From an uncultured Clostridia bacterium (GTDB taxonomy: Bacteria; Bacillota; Clostridia; Oscillospirales; Acutalibacteraceae): a stretch of 64,000 nt of DNA. The notes beneath the pieces were generated by a model. The model made no database searches and had not been told where the DNA came from. It saw only the letters and a list, made by a program, of their open reading frames with translations. Both the position numbers and the translations under genes were made by a program. Position 1 is the first letter of the stretch; every line of letters starts with the position of its first letter. Shown one piece after another: positions 24,707 to 32,132 of the stretch. The stretch is taken from positions 1 through 64,000 of the forward strand of contig CALFTN010000060.1 in assembly GCA_937916395.1 (NCBI GenBank), read 5' to 3'.

Positions 24707-25442
24707 TGCATTAATTAAGGTAACAGACCTGAAAAAACACTATAATGGTGGCGAAGTCAAAGCTCTTGACGGAGTTAACTGTGAAATCGAAAAAGGCGAG
24801 GTCGTAGTTGTTATCGGACCTTCTGGTAGCGGTAAATCTACATTCCTTCGTTCATTAAATCTTTTAGAAATTCCAACTGGTGGTCAGATTATATTTAATG
24901 GCGCAGATATTACTGCACCTAAAACGAATATAAATAAGCATCGTCAGAAAATGGGAATGGTGTTCCAGCACTTTAATCTTTTTCCTAATATGACAGTTTT
25001 AGGTAATATGACAAGTGCTCCTATAAAAATTCTCAAAAAGTCAAAAGAAGAGGCTGAAGCTAAGGCGTTAGAGCTTCTTGACAGAGTTGGGCTTAAAGAC
25101 AGAGCTAATGCTTTCCCAAGTCAGCTTTCTGGTGGTCAAAAGCAACGTGTCGCTATTGTAAGAGCACTTTGTATGGAGCCTGAGGTTATGCTCTTTGACG
25201 AGCCTACTTCTGCACTTGACCCAGAAATGGTTGGTGAGGTGCTTGAGGTTATGAAGGACCTTGCTTCACAAGGTATGACAATGGTTGTGGTAACTCACGA
25301 AATGGGCTTTGCAAAAGAAGTTGGCTCACGTGTTATCTTCTTCGATGAAGGTATAATTCAGGAAGAGGGTACACCAGAAGAAATTTTCCAGAATCCGAAA
25401 GGTGAAAGACTCAAGAACTTTCTTAGTAAGGTTCTTATTTAA
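24696..25442 (+). CDS. Amino-acid ABC transporter ATP-binding protein
   Basis: 248 residues, GlnQ/HisP type. Start GTG 24696 has GGAGG at 24681-24685 and overlaps the permease by 11 bases. Walker A GPSGSGKST, Q-loop VFQHFNLFPNMTV, signature LSGGQKQRVAI, Walker B MLFDEPTSALDPE and the switch His in VVVTHEMGF are all intact. Energises the importer formed with the permease and the permuted binding protein. Confidence 0.93.
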   Translation: MSDNALIKVTDLKKHYNGGEVKALDGVNCEIEKGEVVVVIGPSGSGKSTFLRSLNLLEIPTGGQIIFNGADITAPKTNINKHRQKMGMVFQHFNLFPNMTVLGNMTSAPIKILKKSKEEAEAKALELLDRVGLKDRANAFPSQLSGGQKQRVAIVRALCMEPEVMLFDEPTSALDPEMVGEVLEVMKDLASQGMTMVVVTHEMGFAKEVGSRVIFFDEGIIQEEGTPEEIFQNPKGERLKNFLSKVLI

Positions 25443-25446
25443 AAAT

Positions 25447-25494
25447 GTAAAAGTGGCTGTAAAAAACTATTGTTTTTACAGCCGCTTTTTATAA
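25447..25494 (+). terminator. Terminator after ABC transporter operon
   Basis: GTGGCTGTAAAAA / TTTTTACAGCCGC hairpin followed by TTTTTATA. Confidence 0.8.
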
Positions 25495-25500
25495 ACCCTC

Positions 25501-25529
25501 TTGATTTATCTCTTTATAAATGGTAATAT
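25501..25529 (+). promoter_or_regulatory. Promoter of second binding-protein gene
   Basis: TTGATT (25501-25506), 17-base spacer, TAATAT (25524-25529). Confidence 0.72.
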
Positions 25530-25569
25530 AAACTATATGAAAAAATGGAACTCGAAAGGGGTTTTTATT

Positions 25570-26436
25570 ATGAAAAAAAGTATTAGAATTTTATCATTGT
25601 TGCTTGTAGTATCTCTTGTGTGTGCTGTGTTTACTTCCTGTAAGCCTGCTGATACAAATGAGCCAACAACGGAAGGTGAAGAAGTAACAACAAAGAAAGA
25701 AAATACTGGTGCAAACGGAACATTAGTGGTAGGTATTGGTCCTGATTTTGACTACATTCCTTATAAATATAAAGATGGTGACAAATTAACCGGTATTAAT
25801 ATTGATTTTATAAATGCTGTTGCAGATGAACTTAATATGTACGTTGATTTTGTTGAAATAAATGCACATAGCAGTCAATATAAACCAGAGAATCTTAAGG
25901 TTGATATTTTATTGAATCGCACTGAGGGCGATATTAACGATATGAAAAATGCTAAGCTTTCAAAAGCTTATGTCAGCGATATTCAGTCTGTTGTTGTAAA
26001 AGCCTCTAGTGAATTTAATCTCTATGACGATTTTTATGCCGCTTTTGATAATGAAGGCTATCCAGTTGGCTTAAAAGACGATATTAAAATAGGTGTTAAA
26101 AAGACTACAACTGGCGATATTTATGCTTCTGCACCATTTAAAGAATGGGGCTTCGGTCAAGAAAATTTGAAAGAATACACCACAAATGACGAAATGGTAA
26201 ATGCTCTTAAAAATGGCGAAGTTACAGCTATTGTAACAGACGATGAGCTTGCAAGAAATATACTTGATAAAGTAAGTGGTTTTAAAATTCTTGATTCATC
26301 ATTCTATAGTGCAGAATACAGAGCTGCTGTTGTAAGCGAGGATGCTGAAAAGCAGACAGAAATTCTTGATGCAATAAATAAGCTAGTAGATAACGGCACT
26401 GCAAAGAAAATTGTTAGCAAATATATGAAGTATTAA
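25570..26436 (+). CDS. SBP_bac_3-type binding lipoprotein, normal domain order, divergent lobe 1
   Basis: 288 residues from ATG 25570 (GAAAGGGG upstream). Lipobox VFTSCKP, Cys about 24, then an acidic Thr-rich linker. Lobe 1 (GTLVVGIGPDFDYIPYKYKDGD..) precedes lobe 2 (DIKIGVKKTTTGDIYAS .. DNGTAKKIVSKYMKY), the ordinary order, unlike the neighbour at 23056. The usual AGMTxTxxR ligand motif is replaced by ILLNRTEGDINDMK, so the alpha-amino-acid site is altered. It may bind another ligand or act as a sensor. Own promoter; GH3 gene follows 11 bases later and may be co-transcribed. Confidence 0.82.
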   Translation: MKKSIRILSLLLVVSLVCAVFTSCKPADTNEPTTEGEEVTTKKENTGANGTLVVGIGPDFDYIPYKYKDGDKLTGINIDFINAVADELNMYVDFVEINAHSSQYKPENLKVDILLNRTEGDINDMKNAKLSKAYVSDIQSVVVKASSEFNLYDDFYAAFDNEGYPVGLKDDIKIGVKKTTTGDIYASAPFKEWGFGQENLKEYTTNDEMVNALKNGEVTAIVTDDELARNILDKVSGFKILDSSFYSAEYRAAVVSEDAEKQTEILDAINKLVDNGTAKKIVSKYMKY

Positions 26437-26447
26437 TAGGTGGAAAA

Positions 26448-28553
26448 ATGAATTTAGAAAAGGCAAAGCAAAAAGCAAAAGAATTAGTTTCTGAGATGAC
26501 TGCAGAAGAGAAAATGAGCCAACTTCTCTATACTTCTCCTGCAATTGAAAGACTTGGTATAAACGAATATAACTGGTGGAACGAAGCGTCTCATGGTATT
26601 GCAAGGGCTGGTGTAGCAACAGTTTTTCCACATGCTATTGGTATGGCGGCAACTTTTGATAAAGAGCTTGTTAATACTGTTGCAGATGCAATTTCAACCG
26701 AGGCAAGAGCTAAATATAACAAGAGTGTTGAGTTCGGTGATAGAGATATTTATAAAGGTCTTACATACTGGGCACCAAATATCAATATTTTCAGAGACCC
26801 ACGTTGGGGCAGAGGTCAGGAGACATTCGGCGAAGACCCATATTTAACATCACAATTAGCAGTTTCTTTTATTAATGGTATTCAGGGTGACGGTGAATAT
26901 TATAAAGCAACTGCTTGTGCTAAGCACTTTGCAGTTCACTCAGGTCCTGAAAAGACTCGTCACGGCTTTGATGCAATTGCAAGTAAAAAGGATATGTATG
27001 AAACATATTTACCAGCATTTGAATATGCAGTTAAAAAAGCAAATGTTGCAGGTGTAATGGGTGCATATAACCGCACAAATGGTGAGCCTTGCTGTGCAAG
27101 TAAAACACTTATGCAAGAAATTTTAAGAAAAGACTGGCAGTTCAAAGGTTATTACGTTTCAGACTGTGGTGCTATAAAAGATATTTGGGAATTCCACAAA
27201 TTTGCTCCTACAATGAAAGAGGCGGCGGCAGTTTCGCTTAAAACTGGCTGTAACTTAAACTGTGGTGAATCTTATAAATATTTAATTGATGCTTACGAAG
27301 AAGATTTAATAACTGATGAAGATATTACAGAAGCTGTTGAATATCTTTACACAATACGTGCGGCATTGGGTGAGTTTGAAGAAAATAGACCATATTCAGA
27401 TATTGGTTATGAAAAACTTGATTCAGATGAAAACAAAGCACTCAACTTAAAAGCGTCAGAAGAAACAATGGTTCTTCTTAAGAATGAAAATAACTTTTTA
27501 CCACTCAATAAGAGTGAATATAAAAAAGTGGCAGTTGTTGGACCTAACTCAATGTCACATTTGGCACTTGAGGGTAACTACTTCGGTCATGCTTCTGAAT
27601 ATGTTACTTTAGCAGATGGTATCCGTCGTGAATTTACTGACTCTAAAATCTTTGTTGCAGATGGCTCACATCTTTGTAGTGAAGTTAAGAGCTCATGGGA
27701 TGGTTTTGAGTACCTTTACAGTGAGGGTATGGCGGCTGCTTCTGAAGCAGACCTTACAGTTTTATGTGTTGGTCTTGACAGAACTATTGAGGGCGAAGAC
27801 ACAAACCATTCAAACGAATTCTCTAGCTGTGGTGATAAAAACACGCTTTACTTACCGGCTACACAAATGAAGTTAGCAGAAGCAATTTGTGATGTTACCG
27901 AAAATCTTGTAGTTGTTATTACTTGTGGCAGTGCTATTGATTTAGGCGAAAAGGTAAGAAAACACGCTAAAGCGATTATTCACGCTTGGTACCCTGGTGC
28001 ATTAGGTGGTAAGGCAGTTGCTAATATTATTACCGGTAAAGCAGTGCCTTGTGGTAAAACACCACTTACTTTCTATTACGAAACAAAAGAAATTCCATCT
28101 ATGGAAGACTATAAAATGGAAAACAGAACATATCGTTTCTATAAAGACGAGCCTTTATATCCATTCGGTTTCGGTCTTTCATACACAAGCTTTTCTTATT
28201 CTGATTTTAAAGTTTTTTCAGAGGATGACGAATTTATTAAAGCTTCTGTAAACGTTAAAAATATAGGTAACTTTGACGGTAAAGAAAAAGTTCAGGTGTA
28301 TGCTGAGTTTACTGATTCAAGAACCTCTACACCAACTTATCAGCTTTGTGGAATTTCTTCTGTTGAACTCAAGAAAGGCGAAAGTAAGCAAGTGGAGCTT
28401 GAACTCGATAAATACTTTATTAAAGCAGTCCTTGAAGATGGCACGAGAGTAGAACCAGACGGCAAAATCACTCTGTTTGTCGGCGGTCATCAGCCGGATG
28501 AAGTTAGTAATAAGCTTACAGGATATAGCTGTTTATCTGTTATGCTCAAGTAA
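26448..28553 (+). CDS. GH3 family beta-glycosidase, beta-xylosidase-like
   Basis: 701 residues, no signal peptide, so cytoplasmic. The N-terminal GH3 barrel carries NWWNEASHGIAR, PNINIFRDPRWGRGQETFGEDP, CAKHFAVHSGPE and the nucleophile region GYYVSDCGAI (Asp about 240). C-terminal GH3 domain and fibronectin-III-like domain with YPFGFGLSYTSFSYS. The sequence pattern is that of xylan 1,4-beta-xylosidases / BxlA rather than bacterial beta-glucosidases. Would cleave imported xylo-oligosaccharides or related glycosides. Context with uronate catabolism elsewhere in the window fits hemicellulose use. Confidence 0.87.
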   Translation: MNLEKAKQKAKELVSEMTAEEKMSQLLYTSPAIERLGINEYNWWNEASHGIARAGVATVFPHAIGMAATFDKELVNTVADAISTEARAKYNKSVEFGDRDIYKGLTYWAPNINIFRDPRWGRGQETFGEDPYLTSQLAVSFINGIQGDGEYYKATACAKHFAVHSGPEKTRHGFDAIASKKDMYETYLPAFEYAVKKANVAGVMGAYNRTNGEPCCASKTLMQEILRKDWQFKGYYVSDCGAIKDIWEFHKFAPTMKEAAAVSLKTGCNLNCGESYKYLIDAYEEDLITDEDITEAVEYLYTIRAALGEFEENRPYSDIGYEKLDSDENKALNLKASEETMVLLKNENNFLPLNKSEYKKVAVVGPNSMSHLALEGNYFGHASEYVTLADGIRREFTDSKIFVADGSHLCSEVKSSWDGFEYLYSEGMAAASEADLTVLCVGLDRTIEGEDTNHSNEFSSCGDKNTLYLPATQMKLAEAICDVTENLVVVITCGSAIDLGEKVRKHAKAIIHAWYPGALGGKAVANIITGKAVPCGKTPLTFYYETKEIPSMEDYKMENRTYRFYKDEPLYPFGFGLSYTSFSYSDFKVFSEDDEFIKASVNVKNIGNFDGKEKVQVYAEFTDSRTSTPTYQLCGISSVELKKGESKQVELELDKYFIKAVLEDGTRVEPDGKITLFVGGHQPDEVSNKLTGYSCLSVMLK

Positions 28554-28676
28554 ATAATAGTGTGGCTGGTGTGGCTGGTATGGCTAGTGTGGCTGGTATT
28601 ATGACAAAACTGCGTTCTTTCATTTTTTGTTTACGAAACACTTTAAATGAAATGACAAATTAAATGTGACGGTCTG

Positions 28677-28793
28677 CCTCTCTTCGAAGAGAGGGGGACC
28701 GCCTTTTCATTAGCTTGCCTATTTTAATATACTTTCAAGCGAGTAGAAAATTAAATTTAATTATATAGTTCATCGGGTGGTGGAGAGTTCTTT
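28677..28793 (+). repeat. CTCTCTTCGAAGAGAG repeat element, copy 3
   Basis: Same ends and internal TTTCAAGCGAG motif as the copies at 6502 and 6718. Confidence 0.75.
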
Positions 28794-29012
28794 TGTTTAA
28801 TGAATGATGAATATTGAATAATGCGTTGGCATTGTAATATTGTAATTTGAAATATATCATATCTTTTTAAATCGATTTTTGAAAACCGACGCGTTATAGC
28901 TGGCGACCACAGGTCAGCCCCTACCATAGTTGGAGTTAATTTTTCGTTTCATTTGTAGCAAGTTAATTCATTTGGTGTGTTATAAATGAACGAATGAATT
29001 TACTCCTTTTAT

Positions 29013-29040
29013 TGTAGGGGAAGAGCTCTGCTCTCCCGCA
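29013..29040. repeat. 28-base palindromic intergenic module, copy 2
   Basis: Identical to 6347-6374. Confidence 0.85.
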
Positions 29041-29121
29041 AGTAGTGGGAGCAATTTTTTATTATAATGAATTACTCGTGTGTAACGAGCTAAAAACTAA
29101 CTTGTTCTACTAACAAAACTA

Positions 29122-29150
29122 TTGCTAAAACGAGAAATTTGTGTTAAACT
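29122..29150 (+). promoter_or_regulatory. Promoter of candidate 6S RNA
   Basis: TTGCTA (29122-29127), 17-base spacer, TAAACT (29145-29150), three bases before the RNA's closing stem. Confidence 0.6.
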
Positions 29151-29152
29151 AA

Positions 29153-29316
29153 GGTTGCGAAACCAATTGAATATAAAAATGTGGGGCGATTTTCTTTTTT
29201 ATATAAGAATAAATCACCTTATTGTTGCGTATACTCATGCTGTGAATTTGATAAAAATGCAAATTCCGTCAGTATGAGTGTGCACTATTGCCCTTTATAT
29301 TGAATTGGTTTCGCGA
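29153..29316 (+). ncRNA. ssrS: Rod-shaped structured RNA, candidate 6S RNA
   Basis: A long closing stem pairs GTTGCGAAACCAATTGAATA (from 29154) with its complement ending at 29316. After an asymmetric bulge a second helix GGGCGAT / ATTGCCC (from 29184 with 29287-29293) follows, then a large internal bubble, then a terminal hairpin (ACTCATGCTG..AATTTG / CAAATT..CAG.ATGAGT). A long rod with one central bubble and a total of about 165 nt is the 6S RNA shape. A promoter precedes and a terminator follows. No ORF. Structure is seen; the 6S identity (RNA polymerase sequestration) is inferred. Confidence 0.58.
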
Positions 29317-29337
29317 CTATCGGAGTTTGCGTTTTTT

Positions 29338-29366
29338 GTGCGACTGCTTCGGTGGTCGCACTTTTT
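29338..29366 (+). terminator. Terminator downstream of structured RNA
   Basis: GTGCGACTGC-TTCG-GTGGTCGCAC hairpin with a stable tetraloop followed by TTTTTGTTTTT. Confidence 0.85.
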
Positions 29367-29492
29367 GTTTTTATAAGAAAAATTAATGTGGGGGGATGAA
29401 GAATAAGTTGAGAATTTTATAAATTAACTATAAATTCCAGCTTGCTGGGGTTGAAATTGAATTAAAAAATAATTATATCAGGAGAATGTTTT

Positions 29493-30470
29493 ATGAAAAA
29501 ATTTATCAGTTTATTTTTAATTTTAAGTCTTATTTTCAGCTTTGCTGCTTGTGGTGGACAAGATTCTAATGATGTAGAAATAAGTAATGTAGAAGACAGT
29601 ATAAACACTGAAAAAATCGCTAAAACATTTGAAGTAGATAGTCAATATTGTATGCCTTTTGGAAAGGAGCCTAAGGTTCCCGAAATAGAAGAATGTACTA
29701 TTTACGATACTGAAAAATATAAAATAGATTTTAAAGGTATCGAATATGTTGACGTTTTTGGTGGTGCTGTAAAAGCAAAATTTGAATTCGAAAATAAAAC
29801 AGATGAAGAAGTTTCCTTTATAGATTTAGGAACTGACATCTATATTGACGGATGGAAACTTTTTGCAATTGATAGAGTTGGTGATGGAGATATTAAACCA
29901 AATTCAAAAGCTAATGTTTCTTATTATTATCCATTTTTCCAATTTAAATTAAGGCATATTGATCATATAAACAATATTGATATTTTAAATCCTTATATTC
30001 TTGAAGATAGTTACTTTGAAGGTACTGAATTTAAAAGGGAAGTAATTTATCTTGATCCTATTAACCTAAAAACGAATGATACAGAAAAAAATTTAGATTA
30101 TGTACCGGATGGAACAGTTATCTATGAAGATAAAGGTGTGAAAATGATTTTACTTGAGAATTGTTTCTATCATGATAATATATATTGTTATGTTGAAAAT
30201 AATAGTGATGAGTATATTCTTGCAAAAAATTCAAATGAAATTTACGAGGAGGGGATTAGATATGATGGCGCTTCCGCTGTATTCGAAACAGTTCTACCAC
30301 CTCACACGAAAGACATTTTCTTTATAGATGACCGAAATAAAGAAGTACATGTTGGCGATATTGTAAAAATAAAACCTTTAATTTATACTTATGATTTTAA
30401 AACTCAAGAATGTGGTCCTCAAAATAATTATTTTGAGGAAGGTGAACGCTATCAAATAAACATTAATTAG
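29493..30470 (+). CDS. Hypothetical lipoprotein
   Basis: 325 residues. Signal peptide with lipobox FSFAACGG (Cys about 21), then an acidic, Asn/Asp-rich extracellular domain without recognised motif; a segment around YVDVFGGAVKAKFEFENKTDEEVSF has an immunoglobulin-like beta pattern similar to DUF4352/DUF5067-type lipoproteins, but this is only a resemblance. Ribosome site AGGAG before ATG 29493. A broken second copy of its 5' end follows at 30497, showing that the gene was once duplicated. Confidence 0.7.
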   Translation: MKKFISLFLILSLIFSFAACGGQDSNDVEISNVEDSINTEKIAKTFEVDSQYCMPFGKEPKVPEIEECTIYDTEKYKIDFKGIEYVDVFGGAVKAKFEFENKTDEEVSFIDLGTDIYIDGWKLFAIDRVGDGDIKPNSKANVSYYYPFFQFKLRHIDHINNIDILNPYILEDSYFEGTEFKREVIYLDPINLKTNDTEKNLDYVPDGTVIYEDKGVKMILLENCFYHDNIYCYVENNSDEYILAKNSNEIYEEGIRYDGASAVFETVLPPHTKDIFFIDDRNKEVHVGDIVKIKPLIYTYDFKTQECGPQNNYFEEGERYQININ

Positions 30471-30496
30471 TTTAAAATAGAATATAGATGATAAAG

Positions 30497-30550
30497 ATGA
30501 AAAAGTTTATTAGTTTACTTTTAATTTAAGTCTTATTTTTTACTTTGCAA
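30497..30550 (+). pseudogene. Remnant of a duplicated lipoprotein gene
   Basis: The 54 bases from ATG 30497 match the first codons of the gene at 29493 (ATGAAAAA.TTTAT.AGTTTA.TTTTTAATTT) with few changes, but one T is missing, which makes TAA right after the LLLI codons. Only the signal-peptide part survives; what follows is a hairpin array. Confidence 0.75.
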
Positions 30551-30555
30551 AAAGT

Positions 30556-30705
30556 GATGTTGTAACAAGTTACAGTGATGTTTTGCAGTAGAACTGCAAA
30601 GTGATGTTAAGTTTACCATTAACTTTGTCGAAGACAAAACTTCATTGTGAAACAACTTCACTTACGAAGTGAACTTCACTTGCCGAACGGCAAACTTAGT
30701 TGCAA
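30556..30705. repeat. Array of short palindromes separated by GTGA(A/T)GTT-like spacers
   Basis: Successive small palindromes: TGTAACAAGTTACA, TTTGCAGTAGAACTGCAAA, TTTGTCGAAGACAAA, TTCACTTACGAAGTGAA, TTGCCGAACGGCAA. They are separated by short AGTGATGTT or AACTTCA-type spacers. Each can form a hairpin; no protein is encoded. Function unknown. Confidence 0.7.
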
Positions 30706-30708
30706 AAA

Positions 30709-30743
30709 AAATCACGAATAAGCCAAAGGCTTATTCGTGATAG
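30709..30743 (-). terminator. Terminator of the serine dehydratase gene, overlapping its stop codon
   Basis: ATCACGAATAAGCC / GGCTTATTCGTGAT hairpin; on the minus strand it is followed by TTTTTTTT. The upstream arm contains the last codons His-Glu-stop of the gene. Confidence 0.85.
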
Positions 30744-31936
30744 TTTTTTGCGAGACCACCCTCGCTCGTTTCTCTGTACTTACTAAACAAATCTCTGCCT
30801 GTTTCATACATTGTTTTAACAACAACGTCAAACGAGATTTTTCGTGTGTGAGTAAGGAAGTTTGCAAGGTTTAAAGCATTAATTGCACGCATAGCGGCAA
30901 CGGCATTTCTTTCAATACAAGGGATTTGCACAAGGCCACAAATAGGGTCACACGTTAAGCCTAAATGGTGCTCCATAGCAACCTCTGCTGCATATTCAAC
31001 CTGGTCTAAATTCATATAAAAGAGGTCAGCGAGAGCTGCAGCAGCCATTGAGCAAGCTGAGCCGATTTCTGCCTGACAACCACATTCAGCACCACTTATA
31101 GAAGCGTTTGTTTTAATAATGTTACCAATAAGACCGGCAGTTGCAAGTGCATTACAAATTGCAAGGTCTGAAAATCCACGTTTTTTCTGCATATAATAGA
31201 GTACAGCCGGTAAAACACCACTTGCGCCACAAGTAGGGGCTGTAACTATTGTGCCACCACCAGCATTTTCTTCACTTACTGCAAAAGCACAAGAGCAAAC
31301 AAGTCTGCTTTCTCTTGTTTCAGGGCTTTCGTCAATGTGACGTTGGTTATAAAGAATCTTTGCCTTTCGCTGAACTTCAAGACCACCAGGTAAAACACCT
31401 TCTGTTGTAAGACCACGTTCAATAGCTTGCTTCATTGTTTCCCACACTGCTGAAAGATACAAGAAAATTTCGTCACCTTCAACTTCTCTTACATACTCGT
31501 GAAGTCTCATATTCGTTTTATCACAATAAGCTTTAATTTCTGAAAAAGTGTTAAGAGGGTAAACGTCCTGAACGGCAACAGAAGGTTGTCCCTCAATTTC
31601 TATTTTACCACCACCAACGCTGTAGACACGCCAGAAATCAATAGATTTGTCATCCTCATCAAATGCTTCAAGAGTCATTGTGTTAGGGTGGTAAAGCTTG
31701 CTTTCATCACCATCGCCAAAAACTACTTCTATATTTTTGTTTTTAAAAGTATCAATAATAATCTGGTCAGTCATGTGACCCTTACCAGTTTTTGAAAGTG
31801 AGCCATAAAGTGTAACTAAATAACGGCTGGCTTTCGGATTCTTTTCTAAAAATAGTTTTGAAGCGTGCTCAGGACCCATTGTGTGTGAGCTTGAAGGGCC
31901 TTTACCAATTCTGTAAATCTCTCTCAAAGATTCCAT
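30731..31936 (-). CDS. sdaA: L-serine ammonia-lyase, iron-sulfur type, single chain
   Basis: 401 residues combining the beta and alpha regions of the [4Fe-4S] serine dehydratase in one chain. Seen: IGKGPSSSHTMGPEHA (start), GKGHMTD, VLPGGLEVQRKA, TAPTCGASGVLPA, SGAECGCQAEIGSACSMAAAAL and GLTCDPICGLVQIPCIERN, holding the cluster cysteines. Converts L-serine to pyruvate and ammonia in the cytoplasm. Start ATG 31936; only a weak ribosome site. Monocistronic, convergent to the lipoprotein gene. Confidence 0.92.
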   Translation of the reverse strand: MESLREIYRIGKGPSSSHTMGPEHASKLFLEKNPKASRYLVTLYGSLSKTGKGHMTDQIIIDTFKNKNIEVVFGDGDESKLYHPNTMTLEAFDEDDKSIDFWRVYSVGGGKIEIEGQPSVAVQDVYPLNTFSEIKAYCDKTNMRLHEYVREVEGDEIFLYLSAVWETMKQAIERGLTTEGVLPGGLEVQRKAKILYNQRHIDESPETRESRLVCSCAFAVSEENAGGGTIVTAPTCGASGVLPAVLYYMQKKRGFSDLAICNALATAGLIGNIIKTNASISGAECGCQAEIGSACSMAAAALADLFYMNLDQVEYAAEVAMEHHLGLTCDPICGLVQIPCIERNAVAAMRAINALNLANFLTHTRKISFDVVVKTMYETGRDLFSKYRETSEGGLAKNYHE

Positions 31937-32072
31937 TATAAATCACCAGATTTGAAATTAATTTTTATAAAATATATTATACCAAACTATAATTATTATT
32001 TCAATGAATAAATATTTTTAGGTTAATAAAGCCAATAAATTGTAAAATTAGAATTAAATTTTAGGTATTTTG

Positions 32073-32101
32073 TTGAAAAATACAACACAATGTGTTAAAA
32101 T
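32073..32101 (+). promoter_or_regulatory. Promoter of beta-CASP nuclease gene
   Basis: TTGAAA (32073-32078), 17-base spacer, TAAAAT (32096-32101). Confidence 0.72.
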
Positions 32102-32132
32102 TAAATCAGAAATAATATAAGGTGGTGTTCCT

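Larger units (their letters stand above)
28554..29152. other. Non-coding repeat interval upstream of the structured RNA
   Basis: No gene seen. It contains a GTGTGGCTGG-type tandem stretch (about 28558-28597), a TTTCATTTT/AAATGAAA hairpin (about 28611-28660), a third copy of the CTCTCTTCGAAGAGAG element (28677-28793), an inverted GGCGACC..AGCCCCTAC module (about 28898-28925), another TCATTT-type hairpin (about 28941-29008) and the second identical 28-base palindrome (29013-29040). The same modules in similar order fill 6.2-6.9 kb. Confidence 0.75.

Noticed and set aside
29153..29316. tmRNA, RNase P RNA or SRP RNA
   Set aside because: Too short for tmRNA and RNase P, no tRNA-like ends, and no GNRA/Alu features of SRP RNA.
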